Shown in pieces: positions 18,744-26,175 of a stretch of DNA of 64,000 nt. The DNA comes from CAXXOK01 sp964640955 (GTDB lineage: Bacteria > Bacillota > Clostridia > Christensenellales > Aristaeellaceae). The stretch is taken from contig CAZXJI010000008.1 of assembly GCA_964640955.1 (NCBI GenBank), forward strand, positions 76,790-140,789, given 5' to 3'. The notes below the pieces were generated by a model. The model saw only the letters and a program-made list of their open reading frames with translations, did no database searches and was not told where the DNA came from. The translations under genes were made by a program, and so were the position numbers. How positions within the stretch are numbered: position 1 is the first letter of the stretch; each line of letters begins with the position of its first letter.

Positions 18744-20620
18744 TCCAGCGTAATCTCCTTTTCCCAAATCAATTCTCCGTTCAGGTAGGCGCGGCAGGTG
18801 AGCGGGCCGGACGAGCTGGCGCTGACCGGAATGATGACGGAGTACGCCGCCCCGGCGGTGGTCATGCCGCCGTACTGCTCCGTTTCCGTACCGTTCTCCG
18901 TAAGCGTCACCCGCAGGGGTACGCTGTCCTCGTTCGCGGGAACGTCGATATCCACCTCGGCGTGGTAGGGCTTGGCCTTGGCGCCGATGGTCAGGGTGAC
19001 CTGCGTATCCAGCACCGCCATGGTGCCCGCGGCGGGGGACTGGCCGAGCACCTTGCCGATCTGGTCGTCCGCCGCCACGCCGTAAACCACTTTGCCGGCG
19101 GTCAGGTTGTTTTCGTCAAGCATCTGCAGGGCCTCGTCGTAGGTTTTGCCGCTCAGGTCGGGCACGAGGGTACTGCCGCCCGACAGCGTAACCTCCACCT
19201 CCTGCCCGGCCGCGCAGAGGTCGCCCTCGGCGGGATTCTGCGCGATGACCGTATCTACGGGTTCGGTGGACGGGCTTTTGGAGACGACCATGCTCAGGCC
19301 CTTTTCCTTGAGCCGGGCGGCGGCCGCGTCCCGCGTAAGCCCGATCAGGTTGGGCGCCAGCAGTTGCACGGGGCCCAGGCTTACGGTGACGACCACGCTG
19401 TCGCCCTTGCGCATTTCGGCGTCCGCCTGCGGCGTTTGGGCGATCACCGTGCCCGCGGCGATCTTGTCGTGGTTGACTTCGGTCTGCTGCCAGTTGAGGC
19501 CCGCGCGCTTCACCAGCGCCTGCGCGTCCGTTACCGAGAGCCCCACCAGGTCGGGCGCCACGGCGCTGTCCGTAATGGAGCGGTATACGGCCACCGACCC
19601 CGCGACGAGTCCCGTAAGCACCAGGCAGGCGGTTAACACCGTCAGCACCGTGGTGAGGCGCTTGCGGCGCTTTTTGGCCGCGGCGAAGCGTGCCGTCTGG
19701 CTGAGGGACGCCCTGCGCGCGGCCGCGGGGCGCGGCCTGGCCGGCGTCGGGGCGGCGGCGGGCTTGCGTTCCGGCACGGGCGGGGTGTTGGGGTCGAGCT
19801 TGCCTTCCTTGGCCTTCAAAAGAGCGTCCGCCATTTCGCGCGCGCTCTGGTAACGCTTCTTGGGCGACTTTTCCAGCGCCTTCATGACCACCGCGATCAC
19901 CGCGGGGGGAACCTCGGGGTTCAGCTCCGCGATGGGCGGCGGCTGGGAATTGATGTGCTGCATCGCCACCGACACGGGCGTGTCGCCCACGAAGGGCACG
20001 CGGCCGGTGAGCATCTCGTAAAGCACGACGCCGGTGGAATAGATGTCGCTGGAGGCTTCCACCACGCTTCCGGAAGCCTGTTCGGGCGAAGAATAATGCA
20101 CCGAGCCCACGACCGTGTCGCCTTTGGAGATGGTAAAGGCGTTGGTCATGCGCGCGATGCCGAAGTCCGCCACCTTCACGTGCCCGTCGGCGTTGACCAG
20201 CACGTTCTGCGGCTTGATGTCGCGGTGGATGATGCCGTTGTCGTGGGCGTGCTGAAGCGCGCTCAAGATGCGCACGGTGATCTGGATGGCGGTGGTGGTG
20301 TTGAGGTGTCCCTTCTGCTGAATGATCTCCTTTAAGGTGCTGCCGCTGACGTATTCCAGCACGAGGTAGCGGTAGTCGCCCTCCACGCCCACGTCCAGAA
20401 GATTGACGATGTTGTGGTGCGACATCAGGCTCGCCGCCTGCGCCTCGCGCTGAAAACGCTCGAGGAATTCCTTGTCGCCGTTGTACTCCGATTTCAGAAT
20501 CTTGATGGCGACGCTGTGCCCCGTGCGCACGTCCACCGCGCGGTACACCAGCGACATGCCGCCCTGACCGATGAAATCGATGAGCCTGTAGCGTTCGGCA
20601 AAGACCATCCCCTTCATCAC
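18740..20620 (-). CDS. prkC: PASTA-domain Ser/Thr protein kinase (PrkC/StkP family)
   Basis: Membrane sensor kinase that responds to muropeptides or lipid II and controls growth, division and dormancy. The cytoplasmic Hanks-type kinase (1-275) has a Gly loop (GQGGMSLVY), VAIKILK, HRDIKPQN and DFGIARM. A single membrane segment lies near 338-362, followed by three PASTA repeats (about 365-560, each with a PDLxGLxxxxA-type start) and a C-terminal beta-rich segment. Length is 626 aa. The start is GTG 20620 or ATG 20617, both overlapping the prpC stop. It is paired with the phosphatase PrpC, its usual antagonist, and co-transcribed with rsgA. Confidence 0.96.
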   Translation of the reverse strand: MMKGMVFAERYRLIDFIGQGGMSLVYRAVDVRTGHSVAIKILKSEYNGDKEFLERFQREAQAASLMSHHNIVNLLDVGVEGDYRYLVLEYVSGSTLKEIIQQKGHLNTTTAIQITVRILSALQHAHDNGIIHRDIKPQNVLVNADGHVKVADFGIARMTNAFTISKGDTVVGSVHYSSPEQASGSVVEASSDIYSTGVVLYEMLTGRVPFVGDTPVSVAMQHINSQPPPIAELNPEVPPAVIAVVMKALEKSPKKRYQSAREMADALLKAKEGKLDPNTPPVPERKPAAAPTPARPRPAAARRASLSQTARFAAAKKRRKRLTTVLTVLTACLVLTGLVAGSVAVYRSITDSAVAPDLVGLSVTDAQALVKRAGLNWQQTEVNHDKIAAGTVIAQTPQADAEMRKGDSVVVTVSLGPVQLLAPNLIGLTRDAAAARLKEKGLSMVVSKSPSTEPVDTVIAQNPAEGDLCAAGQEVEVTLSGGSTLVPDLSGKTYDEALQMLDENNLTAGKVVYGVAADDQIGKVLGQSPAAGTMAVLDTQVTLTIGAKAKPYHAEVDIDVPANEDSVPLRVTLTENGTETEQYGGMTTAGAAYSVIIPVSASSSGPLTCRAYLNGELIWEKEITLE

Positions 20621-21327
20621 GGCGCGTCCACCTCCGTCACGAGGCCGAGGATGAAGCTGACGTTGTCGCGTCCGCCGTTTTCCAGCGCCAAATTCAGGAG
20701 TCTGTCCGCCGCGGCCTCGCCGTCCAGCGTGCTCAGGGTATCCGCGATCTGCTCGTCCTCCACCATGTTGGTCAGCCCGTCGGAGCAGACCAGCCAGCGG
20801 TCACCCGCCTGTTTGCTTACGTGAACCACGTCCGGCTCCACGAGCGGGTCGGTGCCCAGCGCCCGGGTGATGACGCTGCGATAGGGGTGGTTTTTCGCCA
20901 TTTCGGGGGTGATGGCCTTGTTGCGCACCAGCTCGCCCACCACACTGTGGTCCTGCGTCTGGCAGACGAGCGCGCCGTCCCGGTACAGGTAGGCGCGGCT
21001 GTCGCCCACGTGGGCGATGAGCATTTCGGTTTTGCTTTCCCAAAGCAGCGTGACGGTGGTGCCCATGCCGCTTAAGGCCGGGTCGCGGCGCTGCATATCG
21101 AAGATGCGGCGGTTGGCGGCTTCCAGCCCCACGCGCAGGGCGTTCGCCTCCGGGGCCTTGCCCTGCAGAAGGTTGCGGATCACCTGCACCGCCACGCGGC
21201 TGGCCGTTTCGCCGGCGTTGTGGCCGCCCATGCCGTCCGCCACGCCGTAAAGGTTGTGGGCGATCAGGAGCGAGTCCTCGTTGGCGGGACGCACCAGCCC
21301 CGTATGCGTTTTCGCCTGGATCAGCAC
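20617..21327 (-). CDS. prpC: PP2C-family Ser/Thr phosphatase (PrpC/Stp)
   Basis: Manganese-dependent phosphatase that reverses phosphorylation by the adjacent PrkC. Metal-binding and catalytic motifs include NEDSLLI, GVADGMGGHNAGETAS, AHVGDSRAYLYRDG and VCSDGLTNMVEDEQI. Length is 236 aa, normal. The GTG start at 21327 has GGAGGTGGGACGCC upstream. Overlap with prkC indicates coupled translation. Confidence 0.96.
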   Translation of the reverse strand: MLIQAKTHTGLVRPANEDSLLIAHNLYGVADGMGGHNAGETASRVAVQVIRNLLQGKAPEANALRVGLEAANRRIFDMQRRDPALSGMGTTVTLLWESKTEMLIAHVGDSRAYLYRDGALVCQTQDHSVVGELVRNKAITPEMAKNHPYRSVITRALGTDPLVEPDVVHVSKQAGDRWLVCSDGLTNMVEDEQIADTLSTLDGEAAADRLLNLALENGGRDNVSFILGLVTEVDAP

Positions 21328-21363
21328 GGCGTCCCACCTCCTCCGCTTTGGTTCGTTCGCGTT

Positions 21364-22428
21364 CTAAATAGTGATATTATCAGGTTTACCGGCTTCTTTC
21401 AAGTGCCGGTTGCGCAATTGGCCGCACGCGCCGGCGATATCCGCCCCCATTTCGCGGCGGATGGTGGCGGACACGTGCAGCGCTTCCAGCGTATGCAGAA
21501 AGGCCTGCGCCGCCGCGGGGGAGGCGGGCGCGAGCGCGCGCTCCTTAACGGGATTGAGCGGGATGAGGTTGACGTGGCACTGGAGACCGCCGATCAGCCC
21601 CGCCAGTTCCCGCGCGTGCGCGGGTTCGCTGTTGAGTCCGGCGATGAGAGCATACTCGAACACCACGCGCCGACCGGTCTTGCGCACGTATTCCCGCACG
21701 GCGTCCATCAGCTCCGCGATAGGGTAGCGGTTGGCGATCGGCATGATGCGCCTGCGAATCTGGTCGTTGGGCGCGTGCAGGGATATGCTCAGCGTAACGG
21801 GCAGGCCCTCGTCGGCGAGCCTGCGAATTTCCGGCACGAGGCCGCAGGTGCTCAGCGATACCGACCGAAGGCTCAGGTTGAGCCCCTCCGGTCGGTTGAC
21901 CAGTCTAAGAAAGCGCACCGTCTGCTCGTAATTCTCCAGCGGTTCCCCGCTGCCCATGAGCACCACATGCCCCACGCGGCCTTTGTCGCCCAGGTAGCGG
22001 TCGGCCAGGATGACCTGCGCGAGCATCTCGCCCGCGGACAGGTCGCGCACGCACCCGTGGAGGGTGCTGGCGCAGAAGGCGCAGCCCATTTTGCAGCCGA
22101 TCTGCGTGGACACGCAGAGAGTGTAGCCGTAATGGTAGCGCATCAGCACGCTTTCGATCAGGTTGCCGTCGGCGCAGGCGTTGAGGAACTTGACGGTCTC
22201 GTCCTTTTGGGAAGGAAACGCGGCGTGCAGGCTCAGGGGGCAATCGACGGCCGTTTCGGCAAGCGTTTGCCGCAGCGCCTTGGGCAGCGTCGTCATTTCG
22301 GAAAAAGGCACGCCCCGGTGCAGCCACGCAAACACCTGTTTCGCGCGGAACGCGGGCTGGCCCAGCGCCTGGAAAACCGTTTGCAGTTCCTCGGGCGTCA
22401 GGTCCAACAGCACGGTCTTTGCCGCCAT
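21364..22428 (-). CDS. rlmN: 23S rRNA A2503 / tRNA A37 C2-methyltransferase RlmN
   Basis: Dual-specificity radical SAM methyltransferase. The cluster motif is CKMGCAFC (Cx3Cx2C), preceded by TLCVSTQIG; MGSGEPLENYE and the two catalytic cysteines (near Cys in GCVRDLS and late in MGADIAGACGQL) are present. About 354 aa. ATG 22428 has GAGGGCGTGACC upstream; a GTG at 22434 overlapping the rsmB stop is an alternative. It lies between rsmB and prpC as in Bacillus. Confidence 0.96.
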   Translation of the reverse strand: MAAKTVLLDLTPEELQTVFQALGQPAFRAKQVFAWLHRGVPFSEMTTLPKALRQTLAETAVDCPLSLHAAFPSQKDETVKFLNACADGNLIESVLMRYHYGYTLCVSTQIGCKMGCAFCASTLHGCVRDLSAGEMLAQVILADRYLGDKGRVGHVVLMGSGEPLENYEQTVRFLRLVNRPEGLNLSLRSVSLSTCGLVPEIRRLADEGLPVTLSISLHAPNDQIRRRIMPIANRYPIAELMDAVREYVRKTGRRVVFEYALIAGLNSEPAHARELAGLIGGLQCHVNLIPLNPVKERALAPASPAAAQAFLHTLEALHVSATIRREMGADIAGACGQLRNRHLKEAGKPDNITI

Positions 22429-22430
22429 GG

Positions 22431-24662
22431 TCACGCCCTCGCCCTGCGCAGCCGCGCGATGTAGAAGCCCTCCACCCCGTCCTTATGGGCGAACAGCTGC
22501 AGGCCGTCGGCCGTTTGCAGGCTCCGCAGCGCCTCGGGGTAGCTCAGCGGCAGCGGCTGGAGGGTGAATTCCGGGTGCTCCGAAAGAAACGCGCGCACCT
22601 GCTCCCAGTTTTCCTCCGGAAGGATGGAACAGGTGCTGTACACCAGCGTTCCGCCGGGCTTGACGTAACGGCACAGGGCGGAGAGGAGCTTTTTCTGCGT
22701 TTCGACGATGGCGGGGACGTCCTCGGGCTTCAGGCGGTACTTGAGGTCCGGCTTTTCGGTCAGTACCCCCAGCCCCGTGCAGGGCGCGTCCAGCAGCACC
22801 GCGTCCATCATGCCGTCGAAATCCGGCTTGGGCTCCGCCGCGTCGCGCACGGTGATGCGAAGGTTGTCCAGGTGCAGGCGGCGCTTGGCCGATTCCAGCA
22901 GCAGCGCGCGCTTCTCGTGCAGCTCCCAGGCGTATACGCGGCCGGTGCCCTGCATGGTTTCGGCCATGTAGCACGCCTTGCCGCCCGGCGCGGCGCATGC
23001 GTCCAGCACGCGCATGCCGGGCTGCGCCTGCACGGCCTCGGCCGCGAGGATGCTGCTTTGCCCCTGCACGGAAAAGTTGCCGCCGCGGTAGTCGTTGTCC
23101 ATCGCCAGCTCGCTCACGCCGCCCAGCAGGTAGGCGTGCGGGGCCACGCCGCGCCGCCAGCGCCACGCTTTGCCCGCCAGCAGGGCTTCGAAAGCCGCGT
23201 CGGTGAACTTCATCAGGTTGGGGCGCGCGACGATCTCGTGGCTTTCCCCGCGGTGCATGACGATCGCTTCGGCCGTTTCTTCGCCGTAGGCGGCGATCAG
23301 CTTGTCCACCAGCCACAGCGGCATGCTGCCCATGATGTGGAGGTACTCGCGCAGGTCGTCCTCCTTTTTGGGCCAGGGAATGTCGTCCTTGCCGCGCACG
23401 AGGTTGCGTAAGACGGCGTTGAGGAAGCCCGCGGCGCCTTCCATGCCCAACGCCCGGGCGAGCTCGACGCCTTCGTTGACGGCGGCGCTGTCCGGAACGC
23501 GGTCGTGGAAAAGAATCTGGCAGGCGCTCAGCCGCAGGATGTCTCGCTGCGCCGGCTCGCGCGTGGGGTGCTCCATGAGCCGGTCGAGCGCGAAATCGAT
23601 CTGAAGCTGCTGCTCCAGCGTCGCGTAGACGATGCTGGTGGCCAGCCGCCGGTCGGCGGGGGAGAGGTGCGAGCGGTTCAGCCTGTCCTGAAGCGCCAGG
23701 GACGCATAGGCGCCGCGCTCGTGCACGTCGCGCAGCGTATCCAGCGCCACGCGGCGCGCGCCCTGGTTGAGACCGGTCTGCTCCGTGGGAACGGCGGGCT
23801 TCGCCGGTACCGGCCTTGCGCTGCGGGGCGTGAAGGCGGGTTTGGCGAAGCGGCGCGCGCCCGCCGCCGGAGCGGAGCGGACAAACTTCCTTTCGCCGGT
23901 TCCCTGACTGGTGGACGGTCTGGCGTAGCGCCTTTCGGCGCCTGCGGCCGGGGAAGCGGGTTTGGCGAAACGACGCTCGCTGCTCCCGTTTCCGGATGCG
24001 GGTTTACCGTATCGCTTTTCGCCGCTTCCGGTTGCCGAGATAGGTTTGCCGTAGCGATGCTCGCTGCTTCCGTGCCCGTTTCCGGATGCGGGTTTGGCGA
24101 AGCGCTTTTCGCCGTTTCCGGTTGCCGAGATAGGTTTGCCGTAGCGATGCTCGCTGCCTCCGCTCCCGTTTCCGGACGCGGGTTTACCGTATCGCTTTTC
24201 GCCGTTTCCGCCTGCCGGGGCGGGCTTGGCGAAGCGACGCTCACCGCTGCCGCTCCCGTTTCCGGACGCGGGTTTACCGTATCGCTTTTCGCCGTTTCCG
24301 CCTGCCGGGGCGGGCTTGGCGAAGCGACGCTCGCTGCTGCCGCTTCCGTTTCCAGTTGCGGGTTTACGGTATCGCTTTTCGCCGTTTCCGCCTGCCGGGG
24401 CGGGTTTACCGTAGCGACGCTCACCGCCTGCGCCGCCGCTTCCGGAGGCAGGTTTTCCATAGCGACGCTCGCCGCTACCACTACCACTTCCGTTTCCGGA
24501 TGCGGGTTTACCATATCGCTTTTCGCCGCTTCCGCCTGCCGCCGCGGGTTGGCCGTAACGGCGTTCGCCGCCGCCTGCCGCGCCCTGCGGCTTCCGGAAG
24601 GGCTTTTTGTCGGCCCCGCCGCGCGGCGGCCGCCGGTTGCCGGGTTTGCCGGTATCGCTCAT
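22431..24662 (-). CDS. rsmB: 16S rRNA m5C967 methyltransferase RsmB with a repeat-built cationic N-terminal extension
   Basis: The C-terminal ~450 residues are a canonical RsmB: a NusB-like domain beginning near residue 298 (RRVALDTLRDVHERGAYAS) and a class I methyltransferase with VLDACAAPGGKACYMAE, DAPCTGLG (about 626) and STCSILPEEN (catalytic cysteine, about 677). Ahead of this, residues 33-275 are 16-17 tandem units of 13-18 residues of the form E[KRH]R[YF][GA]KP-(A/I)-x-x-x-G-x-G. The gene is 743 aa against about 440 normally. ATG 24662 overlaps the fmt stop in ATGA; a longer reading to 25043 is only fmt in another frame. The extension is predicted disordered and strongly basic, which suggests RNA or ribosome tethering. 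Confidence 0.93.
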   Translation of the reverse strand: MSDTGKPGNRRPPRGGADKKPFRKPQGAAGGGERRYGQPAAAGGSGEKRYGKPASGNGSGSGSGERRYGKPASGSGGAGGERRYGKPAPAGGNGEKRYRKPATGNGSGSSERRFAKPAPAGGNGEKRYGKPASGNGSGSGERRFAKPAPAGGNGEKRYGKPASGNGSGGSEHRYGKPISATGNGEKRFAKPASGNGHGSSEHRYGKPISATGSGEKRYGKPASGNGSSERRFAKPASPAAGAERRYARPSTSQGTGERKFVRSAPAAGARRFAKPAFTPRSARPVPAKPAVPTEQTGLNQGARRVALDTLRDVHERGAYASLALQDRLNRSHLSPADRRLATSIVYATLEQQLQIDFALDRLMEHPTREPAQRDILRLSACQILFHDRVPDSAAVNEGVELARALGMEGAAGFLNAVLRNLVRGKDDIPWPKKEDDLREYLHIMGSMPLWLVDKLIAAYGEETAEAIVMHRGESHEIVARPNLMKFTDAAFEALLAGKAWRWRRGVAPHAYLLGGVSELAMDNDYRGGNFSVQGQSSILAAEAVQAQPGMRVLDACAAPGGKACYMAETMQGTGRVYAWELHEKRALLLESAKRRLHLDNLRITVRDAAEPKPDFDGMMDAVLLDAPCTGLGVLTEKPDLKYRLKPEDVPAIVETQKKLLSALCRYVKPGGTLVYSTCSILPEENWEQVRAFLSEHPEFTLQPLPLSYPEALRSLQTADGLQLFAHKDGVEGFYIARLRRARA
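23838..24566 (-). repeat. In-frame tandem repeat array inside rsmB
   Basis: About 730 bp of imperfect 42-54 bp units, often alternating so that a higher-order period near 90 bp is visible; for example GGTTTACCGTATCGCTTTTC recurs on the plus strand. Each unit encodes E-basic-R-aromatic-x-K-P followed by a small Gly/Ser/Asn linker. Near-identical neighbouring units suggest recent expansion by slippage or unequal recombination. Confidence 0.92.
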
Positions 24663-25600
24663 AACTGCACCTCGCACAGCGGTTGTCCCGCCGGTATCGC
24701 ATGCCCGCGCAGATAGGCCCGCGCATCCATGCGTTTGGCATTGGGGGCCTGTATCTCGGCAAGTTCCATGGCGCCGTCGCCCGTGGCGACCGCCAGTCCG
24801 CGCTTCGCGTCGGCCCAGAGCACGGTGCCGGGCGTGGCCTTGGGAGCGCCCTCGACCGCCGAGGCGCGCCACACTTTCAGCACGCCTCCGTCCAGCGCGG
24901 CGTACGCGCCCGGCCAGGGGTCGACCGCCCGCACGCGGCACAGGCTTCTGCGGGTCGGTTCGGCAAAGTCGATCTCGCCCAGTTCCTTGGTCAGCTTGGG
25001 CTCGTAGGTCATCAGCGCTTCGTCCTGCTTTTCGCGCGGGCAATCACCGCGCCGGAGGCGTTCGACGGTCTCGGTCAGCAGTTCCGCGCCCATCCGGGAA
25101 AGCCGCGCAAGCAGCGTGCCGGCGGTATCCTCCGGCGAGATGGGCGTTACGGTCCTGAGCAGCATGTCGCCCGTGTCGATGCCTTTATCGGTGAGCATGG
25201 TGGTGACGCCCGTTTCGGGCTCATCCATGAGTATCGCCCAGTTGACCGGCGCGGGGCCGCGGTGGCGGGGCAGGAGCGAGGCGTGCACGTTCACCGTGCC
25301 CATCGTGGGCACGTCGAGCACCTCCTGGCTTAAAATCTGCCCGAAAGCGGCGGTCACGCACAGCTCCGGCGCGAGCGCGCGAAGCGCCTCCACGCCGTCT
25401 TTGCGAATTTTAAGCGGCTGAAAGACAGGGATGCCGTGGGCAAGCGCCACTTCCTTCACGGGGCTCATCTGCACCCTACCGCCGCGCCCCTTGGGGCGGT
25501 CGGGCTGGGTAAATACGCCCGCCACTTCGTGCCCGGCTTCGATCAGCGCCTCCAGAGGCGGCACGGCGAAAGCGGGCGTACCCATAAAAACGATCCTCAC
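24659..25600 (-). CDS. fmt: Methionyl-tRNA formyltransferase
   Basis: Formylates the initiator Met-tRNA using 10-formyltetrahydrofolate. Signatures are IVFMGTPAFAVPPLEAL at the N-terminus, HASLLPRHRGPAPVNWAI (folate/catalytic region with the Asn-His-Asp set) and GVTTMLTDKGIDTGD. Length is 313 aa. The GTG start at 25600 overlaps the def stop in GTGA. It works with Def, encoded next to it. Confidence 0.97.
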   Translation of the reverse strand: MRIVFMGTPAFAVPPLEALIEAGHEVAGVFTQPDRPKGRGGRVQMSPVKEVALAHGIPVFQPLKIRKDGVEALRALAPELCVTAAFGQILSQEVLDVPTMGTVNVHASLLPRHRGPAPVNWAILMDEPETGVTTMLTDKGIDTGDMLLRTVTPISPEDTAGTLLARLSRMGAELLTETVERLRRGDCPREKQDEALMTYEPKLTKELGEIDFAEPTRRSLCRVRAVDPWPGAYAALDGGVLKVWRASAVEGAPKATPGTVLWADAKRGLAVATGDGAMELAEIQAPNAKRMDARAYLRGHAIPAGQPLCEVQL

Positions 25601-26148
25601 AGGCGGGCCTCCCCCTCGTTGCCGGCTTCGGCTCCGGCCTCGGCTGCGGCGGGTTCCTTTTTCTTGAAAATCTTGTCGTCCTCTTCGGGTTCTTCCTCGG
25701 GGAAGATTTCGTGATCCATGATATCGACGTACAAAACCCCGTTCAGGTGGTCGATCTCGTGGCAGAACGCCCGCGCGAGGAAGCCCTCGCCCGTTACCTC
25801 GAACGGCTCGCCCTTGCCGTTCTGGGCTTTGACGACGACCTTCATGGGGCGCTGCACCGCTCCGACGCGGCCGGGCACGCTCAGGCAGCCCTCCGGGCCC
25901 ATTTGCTCGCCCTCGCGGGAGACGATCTCGGGGTTGACCAGCTCGTAAAGGCGGTCGCCCACGTCCACGACGACCACGCGCTTCAAAATGCCCACCTGCG
26001 GCGCGGCGAGCCCCGCGCCGTCGTTGCGGTACATGGTTTCGGCCATATCCTTGAGCAGGATGCGGAGGCGGAGGTTGAACTTGGTAACGGGCTTGCTGTG
26101 CTTGCGGAGTTTCTCATCCCCGATGGTGACGATCTTCCTGGTGGCCAT
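25597..26148 (-). CDS. def: Peptide deformylase
   Basis: Metalloenzyme that removes the N-formyl group from nascent proteins. All three motifs are present: GAGLAAPQVG, EGCLSVPG and HEIDHLNG (metal ligands Cys and two His). Length is 183 aa; after about residue 150 there is an acidic then Ala/Glu-rich tail (PEEEPEEDDKIFKKKEP) beyond the usual end of short type 1 enzymes. ATG 26148 follows AAAGGAGAGAAACGC. It is in an operon with priA, fmt and rsmB. Confidence 0.97.
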   Translation of the reverse strand: MATRKIVTIGDEKLRKHSKPVTKFNLRLRILLKDMAETMYRNDGAGLAAPQVGILKRVVVVDVGDRLYELVNPEIVSREGEQMGPEGCLSVPGRVGAVQRPMKVVVKAQNGKGEPFEVTGEGFLARAFCHEIDHLNGVLYVDIMDHEIFPEEEPEEDDKIFKKKEPAAAEAGAEAGNEGEARL

Positions 26149-26175
26149 GCGTTTCTCTCCTTTAGTACGAGGGTG

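Noticed and set aside
23838..24566. Possible CRISPR or minisatellite array
   Set aside because: Units are contiguous without spacers, multiples of three, and translate into a coherent repeat joined in frame to RsmB.
24663..25043. Upstream extension of the rsmB frame
   Set aside because: This part overlaps fmt in another frame, is Arg/Gly-rich nonsense, and the ATGA overlap start at 24662 explains the gene.
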